From G963663365 sp963663365 (GTDB taxonomy: Bacteria; Hinthialibacterota; Hinthialibacteria; Hinthialibacterales; G963663365), in the NCBI GenBank assembly GCA_963663365.2, contig CAXXIH010000001.1:682001-746000 (forward strand): a stretch of DNA of 64,000 nt. Reading direction: 5' to 3'. The translations under genes and the position numbers were made by a program. Of the stretch, positions 9,233 through 17,794 are shown one piece after another (the stretch's first letter is position 1; every line of letters begins with the position of its first letter). Under the pieces are notes generated by a model. It searched no databases. It worked only from the letters and a program-made list of their open reading frames with translations, and had not been told where the DNA came from.

Positions 9233-10662
9233 ATGTGCTTTCTCGATATATACTCAATCGAACAGGATGGATTCTTCTATCCGCATTCTTAATCCCTTGT
9301 TTCATAGGGATGCAAAGCGCATCGGCGCAGTCGCAGGACAAAGATGAAATCCTCATCAACTTTCGCAATGCTCCGCTCGAATCGGTGCTTGATTACTTGA
9401 GCAAGGCTGCCGGATTTGTGATTGTTCTCGATACGCAAATATCCGGCAACGTCGATATGTGGAGCCATCAGCCGCTGAACAAAGACGAAGCTGTGGATTT
9501 GCTCAACACGGTTTTGAACCGCAAAGGCTTCGCCGCAATCCGTAATGGCCGCACCTTGACGATCGTCAAACGAGATGATGCCAAAAAACGTGACTTGCCG
9601 GTAAAGGTAGGGAGCGACCCCGAAGTAATCCCCAAGAACGACGAGATGGTGACACAGATCATCCCGGTTCGTTATACCGATGCAGTCAAACTGCTGCAGG
9701 ATCTTGATCCGCTGCTGCCGTCTTATGCAACTGTGTCGGCCAATGAAAGCAGTAATGCGGTGGTATTGACCGATACTCAGTCGAATATCCGGCGCATGAC
9801 GGAGATTATCCGTGCCCTGGATACTTCGATTTCCAGTATTTCCACAGTGCGCGTTTTTGCCCTCACCTATGCTGAAGCCACCGAACTGGCCGATGTCATC
9901 ACTGAAATCTTCGAGATCGATGATTCATCGCAGAATAATCGAAGTGGCCGGGGTGGTGGCAGGTTTGGCCCGCGTTTCGGACCCGGTAGCGAACAAGAAG
10001 AAACTACCGATAGCGAAGCCCGTAAGGCCGCATCGCGCGTTGTCGCCGTTGGTGATGAACGCACGAATTCATTGGTTGTTGGCGCCCCCGAGGAATTGAT
10101 GCCGATGATCGAAAAACTCGTTGACGAAGTGGATACGGAGGCGGTCGACACAACCGAAGTGCGGGTATTCCGGTTAGAGAATGCCGATCCTGCGGAAACA
10201 GTCGAAATAATAACGGAGATTTTTCCCGACGAAAATCAGTCGACTCAACAACAGGATATGCCTCGATTCGGTCGTGGTGGCCCGTTTGGCGGTGGGTCAC
10301 CTATGGGCGGCGGATCATCTTCCTCCAGCAGCAGCCGGACAGTACAGGACTATACCGTTTATGCCGTAGCCGATACCAGAACAAAATCGGTTATTGTCAG
10401 TGCCGCGCAAGATACAATGCTCAAAATCGAAAAGATGATTGAACAGTTGGACTCCGATACCTCAAGAAAACAAAAAGTGTTTATCTATCGGCTTGAAAAT
10501 GCCGATGTTGAAAATGTCGCTGAAATCCTAAGAGCCATGTTTGAAGAGCAAACCATTGGCACGAGCAGTTCATCATCGACAGAGTCCCGTAACAATCTCA
10601 ATAACTTCAGCGGATCGTCTGCTTCGCAAACAACATCGACACGTCAGAGTTCGGGAATGTAA
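9229..10662 (+). CDS. gspD: Secretin N-domain protein (N-terminal half of split GspD)
   Basis: Periplasmic ring part of the outer-membrane secretin. Seen: a signal peptide ending near SASA|QSQ (about residue 34), an N0 domain (about 38-125), then repeated N1-type domains at about 138-200, 205-305 and 310-415 with Gly- or Ser-rich loops inside, and finally only the first half of one more N domain (KVFIYRLENADVENVAEILRAMF, given here in parts: KVFIYRLENADV then ENVAEILRAMF). The protein then ends in a Ser/Asn-rich tail with a true TAA stop. No secretin (beta-barrel) domain is present; it is encoded by the next gene. It overlaps the GspC-like gene by 4 bases. Normal GspD joins both parts in one chain of about 650-700 residues. 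Confidence 0.88.
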   Translation: MNVLSRYILNRTGWILLSAFLIPCFIGMQSASAQSQDKDEILINFRNAPLESVLDYLSKAAGFVIVLDTQISGNVDMWSHQPLNKDEAVDLLNTVLNRKGFAAIRNGRTLTIVKRDDAKKRDLPVKVGSDPEVIPKNDEMVTQIIPVRYTDAVKLLQDLDPLLPSYATVSANESSNAVVLTDTQSNIRRMTEIIRALDTSISSISTVRVFALTYAEATELADVITEIFEIDDSSQNNRSGRGGGRFGPRFGPGSEQEETTDSEARKAASRVVAVGDERTNSLVVGAPEELMPMIEKLVDEVDTEAVDTTEVRVFRLENADPAETVEIITEIFPDENQSTQQQDMPRFGRGGPFGGGSPMGGGSSSSSSSRTVQDYTVYAVADTRTKSVIVSAAQDTMLKIEKMIEQLDSDTSRKQKVFIYRLENADVENVAEILRAMFEEQTIGTSSSSSTESRNNLNNFSGSSASQTTSTRQSSGM

Positions 10663-10709
10663 TGTTTGATCACGGCAAAGACGAACTGTGAGGAAATGAG
10701 GTAAATACC

Positions 10710-11794
10710 ATGAATATTTCATCGATTAACTATAAAACGATTTCCGTTCTTCTGTTGGTTGCCTGCCTATCGGTAATGGATGCAACTGCCCAAGGCCGCA
10801 CTACCATGGGCCGTTCTTCCACCAGTATGAGTTCTTCTTCTAGTAATAATTCAACGACATACCGGGCGGGACAGGCATGGGAAGCGTTGATCCAGACCGA
10901 TACCGATACAAGTTCAATCATCGTTATAACCGATGAGGAAGCGAACGAGCATATCGCAAAAATAATCGAGGATTTGGACCGGCCTATGCCTCAGGTCTTA
11001 ATTAAGGTTGTTTTCCTTGAAGTTACGCATCGAGACGATCTCGACATTGGGGTTGAGGCAAAATTTGATCATGGGATGAATGACAAGGGGCATGTTGTTG
11101 AATCGAATTTTGACCTGCCGCTTGCCTCCACCGGTGGAATCTACCGAATTATTGAAAATGATTTGGAAGTCACCATGCAGGCGATTGCTGAAGTCGGGAA
11201 ATTGGAAATATTATCCCGCCCTTCGATTTTAGCCCGGCATAATCAAGAAGCCGTTATTACCATTGGGCAGGAAGTCCCATTTATTCGGAATAGCCGGGTT
11301 ACACAAGATGGTCAAACAATCAACACCGTTGAATATGAAGACATCGGTATCATCCTCCGCGTGACCCCTTTTATTACGTCAGATGGGCTTGTTGAAATGG
11401 TTGTCGCGCCGGAAATCTCCACATTGACCGGCGAAACCGTTCCGATTTCCGATGGTATTGATGCCCCTGTCTTTGCCAAACGGGCTGCTGAAACCCGGTT
11501 GTCTTACCGGATGGCAATACAGTGGTTATCGGCGGACTTATGGAAGATAATAAAACCGAGACAACCAGCAAAGTCCCTCTTTTAGGGGATATTCCTTTAT
11601 TGGGAATGGCTTTTCGCCACAAAGTCAAAGAGGACGCAAAAACCGAACTCCTGATATTCCTTACACCGCATATTGTACAAGCGCCTTCGCATCTTGCAAA
11701 AGTATCGGATGCCGAAAAAGCAAATTCGCATCTTGCCCCAAAGGCTTTCTCCGATCAGCAGATGAAAAGGTTCTTCAACAATCCTGAAGATTGA
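10710..11794 (+). pseudogene. Secretin domain protein (C-terminal half of split GspD), one-base frameshift
   Basis: Outer-membrane secretin channel part. Seen: its own ribosome binding site (GAGG before 10710), its own signal peptide (VLLLVACLSVMDATA|QG), a Ser/Thr-rich stretch, the second half of the N domain that the previous protein left unfinished (SSIIVITDEEANEHIAKII), and then the secretin domain. The reading frame breaks at about 11496-11501: the first frame runs on to a stop at 11585, while the true continuation (VVLPDGNTVVIGGLMED, then VPLLGDIPLLG) is in the -1 frame from 11498 to 11794. Adding one G to the GG at 11497-11498 restores a continuous secretin signature. I infer either a homopolymer sequencing error or a recent mutation. 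With repair the product has about 361 residues. Confidence 0.8.
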
Positions 11795-11818
11795 CGTGTC
11801 ATCAAACCGGCGTAGAAT
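11791..11818 (+). promoter_or_regulatory. Candidate sigma-70-type promoter of the SpoIIE-type phosphatase gene
   Basis: TTGACG at 11791-11796 and TAGAAT at 11813-11818 are separated by 16 bases. They lie about 50 bases before the phosphatase start, so that gene can be transcribed apart from the secretion operon. Prediction from sequence only. Confidence 0.45.
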
Positions 11819-11866
11819 ATTTTAGAGGACTTCTCCGGCAATTTTATTCGGTGGCGGGGGAAATCA

Positions 11867-13549
11867 ATGCGCATTTATCGAAGTTTGATATTCTACGGTT
11901 TCTTGACTTGCCTGTGGCTCGCGATTGCCGGATGGCAGGTTGTTGAACATGATGGCCTGGTTGAGGCTTCCCGCACCGGCTTAATCAACCGCGCCCGCGA
12001 TATTTCAAATACCTTGGCTGCCTTGGTACGTTCACAGACTCGGCGTGAAGGTTTTGTTGGACAAGATCGCTTAGAGAACGTCCTCAAAGAATTAGTAGAG
12101 TCCGAAGAAATTCGCGCAGTAGCGCTTCTTAATTCGGCATGTGAAATTATCGTTCAAGCCGGCAGTGGTGATCTCGATAGTCAAAACTTGCCTGATGACG
12201 GTGCCCGCTGGGAAAAGGGCAAAGTTACATTCGTTAATCTTATCGATCTTGGCGCAAGTGAAGATTCGGCTGAAGCGGAGCGGCCGCGCGAAATTATCAT
12301 CGATGATAATGATATGCGGCGTGGGGCGCGTATGAATCGGGAGTCTTTTCTGCCTCCGGATGAGCCTGATAGCGAAGGCATGCAGCCTAGACGGGGTGGA
12401 CGTCGTTTTAACGATGAGAACGGCGGACTTCGTGAGGCGATACGGGATGTTTTAAACCCTGAAGCCAGAGAAGCCATGCGGGGTGGACCGCCAGACGGGC
12501 CTCGTTTGGGGCGCCCGATGTGGATGTCTCAAGAACGCTATGATACCTTGTCACAACAGCGCGGACTTCATGGTTTTATGCTTTCAATCTCAACCGGGAG
12601 CATGGATGCGGCAATTTTACGCGACCGGAATTTGCGTTATTTGATTGCCGGATTCGCGCTCTTGGCGGTCTTGGGGGCGGGATTCACATGGCATTCGCTT
12701 AAACGTTCTCGTGATGAATTGGAGGAACGTGTACAGCAGCGTACCGCAGAACTGAATGTCCAACTTATAGAAAGAAAACGCGCAGAGGCCGCTGTGCTGC
12801 AAAAGCAACAGCAGCTTAGCAATGAACTCGCGGAGGCCGCCGAGTATGTTCGCTCGCTCTTGCCGCGCCCGCTCTCCGGAGCGATTGCAACCGAATGGTC
12901 TTTTATTCCTTCGGCGCATCTTGGCGGTGATGCTTTTGGATATCACTGGATCGATGAAAATCGTTTTGCTTTCTATTTGCTGGATGTTTGTGGCCATGGA
13001 GTGAAGGCGGCATTACTTTCAGTTTCGGTAATTAATACCATTAGAACACAGTCTTTGCCTCGGACTGATTTTTCCAATCCCGCTGAAGTGTTGAAATCTC
13101 TAAATCGCGCCTATCCTATGAGCGATAACCACGGCATGTATTTTACGATGTGGTATGGTGTTTACGATATCTCCGCAAGATGTCTTCGTCATTCAGGTGG
13201 CGGACATCCACCGGCTCTTCTGGTCTATCCATCGAATGGGAGTCCCGCAGCATCGATCCGCTTGGATTCCGGAGGGACAGTCATCGGTGCGTATCCGAAT
13301 CTCACATACGAATGCTACGAACGTGAAATCAAAGGCCCTGGCAAGATTTTTGTATTTAGCGATGGAGTTTTTGAGGTTCGAGGGAGCAGCGATACTACAT
13401 GGGGATTCGATGCTTTAGAACAGCTGATCTGTGTTTCCGCCGATAGTAGTGTCTCTGATCTCGACCGTATCCGTGACGAAGTCTATAGAGTCAATGGCAG
13501 AGATGAACTGGAAGATGATTATTCAACCATCATGATTGCCATTAGCTGA
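11867..13549 (+). CDS. Membrane-bound SpoIIE/RsbU-type serine phosphatase
   Basis: Predicted PP2C-type phosphatase that would dephosphorylate an anti-sigma-factor antagonist or similar partner. Seen: transmembrane segment at about residues 7-25, a periplasmic sensor region of about 235 residues with a long charged Arg/Asp/Pro-rich part, a second transmembrane segment (about 258-278), a coiled coil (about 280-325) and a SpoIIE catalytic domain (about 335-558) with metal-binding acidic motifs GGDAFGY, LLDVCGHG and FSDGVFE and the SGGGHPPALL loop. It follows the secretion operon by 72 bases and has a promoter-like sequence there. No partner anti-sigma antagonist is in the window, so its target is unknown. 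Confidence 0.88.
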   Translation: MRIYRSLIFYGFLTCLWLAIAGWQVVEHDGLVEASRTGLINRARDISNTLAALVRSQTRREGFVGQDRLENVLKELVESEEIRAVALLNSACEIIVQAGSGDLDSQNLPDDGARWEKGKVTFVNLIDLGASEDSAEAERPREIIIDDNDMRRGARMNRESFLPPDEPDSEGMQPRRGGRRFNDENGGLREAIRDVLNPEAREAMRGGPPDGPRLGRPMWMSQERYDTLSQQRGLHGFMLSISTGSMDAAILRDRNLRYLIAGFALLAVLGAGFTWHSLKRSRDELEERVQQRTAELNVQLIERKRAEAAVLQKQQQLSNELAEAAEYVRSLLPRPLSGAIATEWSFIPSAHLGGDAFGYHWIDENRFAFYLLDVCGHGVKAALLSVSVINTIRTQSLPRTDFSNPAEVLKSLNRAYPMSDNHGMYFTMWYGVYDISARCLRHSGGGHPPALLVYPSNGSPAASIRLDSGGTVIGAYPNLTYECYEREIKGPGKIFVFSDGVFEVRGSSDTTWGFDALEQLICVSADSSVSDLDRIRDEVYRVNGRDELEDDYSTIMIAIS

Positions 13550-13579
13550 AAGTTTTTTGTTAGTTTCTTAATCGAAATA

Positions 13580-14206
13580 CTAAACCGCTGCCTTAACAGC
13601 CTTAATATCCAATTGGATAACCACTTCATCGCGAATAAGATTGTCCGCTTTCCCCGGGTATTCCATTTCAAAATCGAATCGCCGGATAAAGAACTCCGCC
13701 TTAAGATTGATCTTATCCCCTTCTAGTTGTATGTCTGCCGGGAAAGAAATGGATTTTGTGATGCCGTGAAGTTCCAAATTCCCGGTGACTTGGTAGCCCG
13801 TGCCGGTGTTTTCGATCTTTGTTGCCGTAAATGACGATGTTGGGAATTGAGCAACATCGAAAAAATCGGCGCTTTTCAAATGCCCGGTCAGTTTGTCGTT
13901 GTCTGACCAAATTGAATTTGTATCGATCTCTACGTTGCCGTGCGATCCTTCAGGTGTTCCGTCTGCCAACACAAACTGTCCGCTGAATTTCTCAAATCCG
14001 CCGTCGTGGGAGCCGGTAACCTTCGATCCGATAAAGCTGATCGTCGATTCGGGAGCGATCTGATAAATCTCTCCCTCATTTTGTATGGCAGGCGCCGGTT
14101 TGCTGACATTCGCCACTTGAGCCTCGGCTACGTCGTCTGCCGGATTTGAACAACCGGCCGCAATTAGGGTCAAGAGTGCCAAGCATGGAAAGAGTGACTG
14201 TTTCAT
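13580..14206 (-). CDS. YceI-family lipoprotein
   Basis: YceI proteins are lipocalin-like beta barrels that bind isoprenoid or other hydrophobic ligands in the periplasm. Seen: a lipoprotein signal with lipobox IAAGC (C19), a short linker, then a complete YceI domain (about residues 45-205) including SHDGGFEKFSG, HLKSADFFDVAQFP and GNLELHGITKS. I chose the ATG at 14206 because GAGGAACCTT precedes it; an in-frame ATG at 14275 would add residues before the signal peptide. It is convergent with the phosphatase gene, 30 bases between stops, with no clear terminator hairpin. Confidence 0.88.
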   Translation of the reverse strand: MKQSLFPCLALLTLIAAGCSNPADDVAEAQVANVSKPAPAIQNEGEIYQIAPESTISFIGSKVTGSHDGGFEKFSGQFVLADGTPEGSHGNVEIDTNSIWSDNDKLTGHLKSADFFDVAQFPTSSFTATKIENTGTGYQVTGNLELHGITKSISFPADIQLEGDKINLKAEFFIRRFDFEMEYPGKADNLIRDEVVIQLDIKAVKAAV

Positions 14207-14394
14207 AAGGTTCCTCTTTTTTGTATCTACAAAAAGGCCCAATCGAAATGGGCTGGCGTGCAGATTATCTACCAAGATAATCCTCTCCGCTTAAGGCATC
14301 CCGCCCTATTGTTTGTGTGATTGATACTCCTGTGTGTCATGAAGGCGATGACAGAATGGTCGTCTCATGCGATAATGAGTCGCCACGAGCCGAA

Positions 14395-14576
14395 TCGGCC
14401 AACAGCACTCTGCTTTGCAGGGTACTGACCGACTTAATTCTATTTGGTATCTGGCTTACGGGGTGCCGATATGGAAACTCCTATGAATATGCTCTGAAAT
14501 CGTGAGGCGTTAGCCTTCTTGCCTACCGGGGTACCCGGGCGGGAGGGCGAATCTCCTGATGAGCCGTTTTTAAAGA
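14395..14576. repeat. Intergenic hairpin-module repeat, locus A
   Basis: Part of the gene-free stretch 14207-14591. It contains modules that recur elsewhere in the window: a CACTCTGC...TTGCAGGGT stretch (also near 60360), the AAATCGTGAGGCGTTAGCC module, and GGGAGGGCGAATCTCC followed by TGATGAGCCG at about 14541-14566 (also at 17970, 60595, 61385 and 61795). The repeat ends about 15 bases before the sulfatase start, so it lies in that gene's upstream region. 14207-14394 holds the divergent upstream region; no other feature is seen there. Confidence 0.7.
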
Positions 14577-14591
14577 TTAAGCAGGGATAAA

Positions 14592-16493
14592 ATGAACAAA
14601 AGGCAATCGCGCCGTAATTTTCTCAAAAGCACAGCTTCCATTGTTTCCGCCAATGCCTTGCTGCAGGCCGGACTTCCCGCAGGTCGTTCCTGGGCGGCTG
14701 ATAATGAAAACAGGCCGAATATCCTCTGGATTACGAGTGAAGATAATGGGCCTCATTTGGGGGCCTATGGCGATACTTTCGCGACGACGCCGAACTTGGA
14801 TGCTCTCGCTGCCAAAGGCTCGATTTATCTCAATGCGTGGTCCAATGCTCCCGTCTGTGCTCCGGCCAGGACAACCATCATCTCCGGCGTCTATCCACCT
14901 TGTACCGGCTCGGAACACATGCGCAGTACGACTTGTCTGCCCGCGTCGATGAAAATGTTCCCCGTCTACCTTAGAGAGGCCGGATACTATTGCACGAACA
15001 ATTCCAAAGAAGACTACAATTTGGAGGAGACCGGCAAAGTCTGGGATGATTCCAGCAAAACGGCGCATTGGAAGAACCGCAAGCCCGGCCAACCCTTCTT
15101 TGCCGTTTTTAATTGCACGGTTACGCACGAAAGCCAAATTCGCAAACGCCCGCACAAACAGGTGCACGATCCGGCCAAAGTACCTATCCCTGCCTACCAT
15201 CCCGATACACCGGAAGTCCGTCAGGATTGGGCGCAGTATTATGACAAATTGTCAGAACTCGATGATTTCGCCGGTAGCCTTTTACAGGAACTCGAAAAAG
15301 ACGGTCTTGCCGATAATACGATTGTATTTTATTACGGCGATCATGGGCCGGGGATGCCGCGCAACAAACGTTGGCCGTATAACTCCGGTCTGCGGGTGCC
15401 GTTGATTGTCCATTTCCCTGAAAAATACAAACGCTTGGCCCCTCAAGACTATACCCCCGGTTGTCAATTGGACCGTCTGGTGAGTTTTGTCGATCTGGCT
15501 CCGTCGGTTTTGAGTTTGGCCGGGATTCAACCTCCGGAATATATGCAGGGCAAGGCCTTTGCCGGAAAATATGAAGCCCCCGCAAAGGAATATGAATTCG
15601 GATTTCGGGGACGCATGGATGAACGTTACGATATGGTCCGTTCAATACGCGATCAACGCTATATCTACATCCGCAATTACATGCCCCATCGGATTTATGG
15701 TCAGTATTTGGCATATATGTTCCAGACACCAACGACGCAGGTTTGGAAAGAAATGTATGACCAAGGCCTTCTCAAACCGCCGCAGACTTACTTCTGGGAG
15801 CCCAAGCCGCCCGAAGAACTTTATGACTTGAATACCGATCCCGATGAAGTCAACAATCTTGCCGCTTCACCGGAGCATCGAGAAACGCTGGACCGGTTGC
15901 GTAATGCGCTTCGGAACCAATGCTTCTCGATTCGCGATGTCGGCTTCTTGCCGGAAGATGAAATTCATAGAAGAGCAGGGGACCGTTCACCGTATGAGAT
16001 GGGACACGATCCTTCCTCATATCCGATGGAAAAGATTTTCGCCGCCGCCGAACAAGCATCACTTCCATCCTCGGGTTCCCGCAAACTCTCAGACCTTCTT
16101 AAGGATGATGATTCAGCGGTCCGCTATTGGGCCGCAATGGGCATTCTTATTGGCGGCGCAGATGAAGTGGCCGGTCATGGCAAAGATTTGGATTCGTTGT
16201 TAAATGATCCCGCCCCAAGTGTGAGAGTCCCGGCCGCTGAAGCCTTGGGCCGTTATGGTTCAAGCGATGACAAGAAAAAAGCCATTGACTCTTTGTTGGC
16301 ACTATCAAATCAAGATAACTACGGTCCCTATGTGGCCGTTGCCGCCCTTAATGCCTTGGACATGATTGAGAAACTCCCCCCACAGGCGCTTGAGGCGATC
16401 CGGCAATTACCGCAAGAAAATCCCAAGATCAAACCGCGCGTGGTGGGTTACGTATCCCGCTTGGTAAAATGGTTTGGCGAGAAATATCAATAG
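14592..16493 (+). CDS. Tat-exported sulfatase with C-terminal HEAT repeats
   Basis: Sulfatase expected to remove sulfate esters from glycans in the periplasm or outside. Seen: a twin-arginine signal (SRRNFLK at residues 6-12), the sulfatase alpha/beta domain with the formylglycine site C89-A-P-A-R93, a metal-binding D51 region (SEDNGPH) and the YYGDHGPGMPR loop near residue 250. After about residue 490 the chain has HEAT-like repeats (DDDSAVRYWAAMGILIGG, NDPAPSVRVPAAEALGRYG) to the end at 633. Activation needs a formylglycine-generating enzyme not present here. GCAGGGA upstream of the ATG serves as ribosome binding site. Substrate unknown; the sequence resembles the heparan-N-sulfatase-like branch. 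Confidence 0.9.
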   Translation: MNKRQSRRNFLKSTASIVSANALLQAGLPAGRSWAADNENRPNILWITSEDNGPHLGAYGDTFATTPNLDALAAKGSIYLNAWSNAPVCAPARTTIISGVYPPCTGSEHMRSTTCLPASMKMFPVYLREAGYYCTNNSKEDYNLEETGKVWDDSSKTAHWKNRKPGQPFFAVFNCTVTHESQIRKRPHKQVHDPAKVPIPAYHPDTPEVRQDWAQYYDKLSELDDFAGSLLQELEKDGLADNTIVFYYGDHGPGMPRNKRWPYNSGLRVPLIVHFPEKYKRLAPQDYTPGCQLDRLVSFVDLAPSVLSLAGIQPPEYMQGKAFAGKYEAPAKEYEFGFRGRMDERYDMVRSIRDQRYIYIRNYMPHRIYGQYLAYMFQTPTTQVWKEMYDQGLLKPPQTYFWEPKPPEELYDLNTDPDEVNNLAASPEHRETLDRLRNALRNQCFSIRDVGFLPEDEIHRRAGDRSPYEMGHDPSSYPMEKIFAAAEQASLPSSGSRKLSDLLKDDDSAVRYWAAMGILIGGADEVAGHGKDLDSLLNDPAPSVRVPAAEALGRYGSSDDKKKAIDSLLALSNQDNYGPYVAVAALNALDMIEKLPPQALEAIRQLPQENPKIKPRVVGYVSRLVKWFGEKYQ

Positions 16494-16540
16494 CCATACA
16501 CTTGCGGGAGTGATTGTCCTGCAAATCAATAGCAATGCCC

Positions 16541-16612
16541 TAATGAGCCGCCGTTTATTCAAAGCGAAACATGTATCTCTTACCGACGGGAGCGACTGTC
16601 TTAAAAGTCAAG
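16541..16612. repeat. Hairpin-module repeat fragment beside the IS110 element
   Basis: CTAATGAGCCGCC...AAACATGTATCTC at about 16541-16580 matches the TGATGAGCCG...ATGTATCTCCC module found five or more times in the window. GGGAGCGACTGTCTTAAAA at about 16589-16607 has a near copy at about 60304. The IS110 coding region begins just to the right, so the element appears to lie inside or next to a repeat unit. Confidence 0.55.
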
Positions 16613-16616
16613 TGTT

Positions 16617-17558
16617 TTATATTAGATTTTCCCCCCAGAATGTTCGGTTTCGAATCATAGCGTTGAGCATCACAATAAGTTTGCGCATACAGGCAACAAG
16701 AATAACTTTGCTGGCCTTGCCACGAGCTTTGAGCCGTTCCGCGAATTCGTGAATTTTCTGATTGTGTTTCATCGCGGTGAGCGCCGCCATATAGAGCACC
16801 CTGCGTATATTGGCGCGTCCATATTGCACAAAACTTCGGCCACGCCATTTCCCGCTTTGACGTGTGAAAGGAGCCACGCCGACCAAGGCCGCCACTTCAT
16901 GCCGCGTGAGTGTGCCCAGTTCCGGAAGTTCGGCCAACAAGGTATGGCTTGTGACCTGACCGACACCCGGAACACTTTGCAAAATCTGCTCATTCTCACG
17001 CCAGATCGGACTGCTCTTTACAAAATCTTCAATCTCCGATTCCAGTGCGCCGAGTTGTTTTTCCAGCCAACCGATATTCCTGTTCAGACTTTTACGGACC
17101 GGTCTTGCCGAGACCCGTGCTAAACGATTTTTTTCCGCCTGAAGCGCATCAAGCAACTGCTGGCGGCGCACCATAAGTTCGCGTAGCATACGTTGTTGTT
17201 CATCCCGTAATGGACGCGGCTCGGGTTGCATTCGCTCGCCAAAACGGGCAATCACCTCTGCATCCAAACGGTCGGTTTTGGCTAAGGTGCCCCCAGCCCG
17301 CGCAAAATCACGGATTAGACGGGGATTCACGATTGCGGTTTCGATACCGCGATCTTGCAGCAAGGCGGCCACTTTCGTTTCAAGACCCCCGGTTGCCTCC
17401 ATCACGGCTAGATCGATACGTTTGGGGAGAGTATTAACCCAGGCTTGAAGTTCGGTGTTGGACACTCCGGTATGCCATTCTGTGCCGGCCGGAATGAGCT
17501 TGGCATCCAGCCAATCTTGTGATAAATCGATACCCAGAACATGAAGTGTTTTTTTCAT
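16617..17558 (-). CDS. IS110-family transposase (DEDD recombinase)
   Basis: Recombinase that moves its element using a RuvC-like DEDD domain plus a C-terminal serine domain. Seen: D11 (GIDLS), E54 (VMEATGG), D96 and D99 (KTDRLDAEV) form the DEDD set; the C-terminal transposase_20 region has LQSVPGVGQVTSHTLLAELP and the APFTRQSGKWRGR motif carrying the catalytic serine. The ATG at 17558 has GGGAG upstream; an in-frame extension to 17717 has no domain match and would read through the non-coding end. The length of 313 residues is normal and the gene looks intact. Confidence 0.93.
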   Translation of the reverse strand: MKKTLHVLGIDLSQDWLDAKLIPAGTEWHTGVSNTELQAWVNTLPKRIDLAVMEATGGLETKVAALLQDRGIETAIVNPRLIRDFARAGGTLAKTDRLDAEVIARFGERMQPEPRPLRDEQQRMLRELMVRRQQLLDALQAEKNRLARVSARPVRKSLNRNIGWLEKQLGALESEIEDFVKSSPIWRENEQILQSVPGVGQVTSHTLLAELPELGTLTRHEVAALVGVAPFTRQSGKWRGRSFVQYGRANIRRVLYMAALTAMKHNQKIHEFAERLKARGKASKVILVACMRKLIVMLNAMIRNRTFWGENLI

Positions 17559-17735
17559 TTTGAATGACTCCCATCCTTGTAAATACGGGCTCTCTGTGGC
17601 CCCTGCGACTGTTCGGGATTCATTCAAGTGGGCTGCGGCCGCCGCTCCAATCTCCCGACGGTCTTCTGCGACCCAGGGCGAGGACGGGCTGGCGGCCGTG
17701 CCGTTTCGGAGGGGCATGCCCCTCCGAAACGATAA
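17559..17735 (-). ncRNA. Candidate IS110 bridge-RNA region with 30-base perfect palindrome
   Basis: IS110-group elements are known to encode a guide (bridge) RNA in the non-coding end upstream of the transposase. This 177-base stretch is in that place. It is GC-rich, with a perfect palindrome at 17702-17731 (CGTTTCGGAGGGGCA and its complement) able to form a 15-bp stem. The palindrome could be part of the RNA, an element end, or a neighbouring repeat. Position-based inference only; loop guides were not matched to target sites. Confidence 0.3.
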
Positions 17736-17794
17736 AAACCACTCATTGAATCGAACGGTTCATCAAACCAATTTTTGCTGATTTCAACATCGAA

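Larger units (their letters stand above)
16610..17735 (-). mobile_element. IS110-family insertion sequence (ends approximate)
   Basis: One full transposase gene flanked by a long non-coding region on its 5' side (17559 to about 17735), as is normal for IS110-group elements, which have no terminal inverted repeats. Both sides are hairpin-module repeat sequence (16541-16612 and from about 17795). The exact ends cannot be set without an empty-site comparison. Confidence 0.6.

Noticed and set aside
11490..11510. Programmed -1 frameshift in the secretin gene
   Set aside because: No slippery heptamer in the correct phase was found, and the long zero-frame extension has no conserved sequence; a homopolymer error is simpler.
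14577..15200. 207-codon minus-strand frame opposite the first sulfatase
   Set aside because: Lies wholly over the conserved sulfatase N-terminus; composition is that of an antisense shadow.
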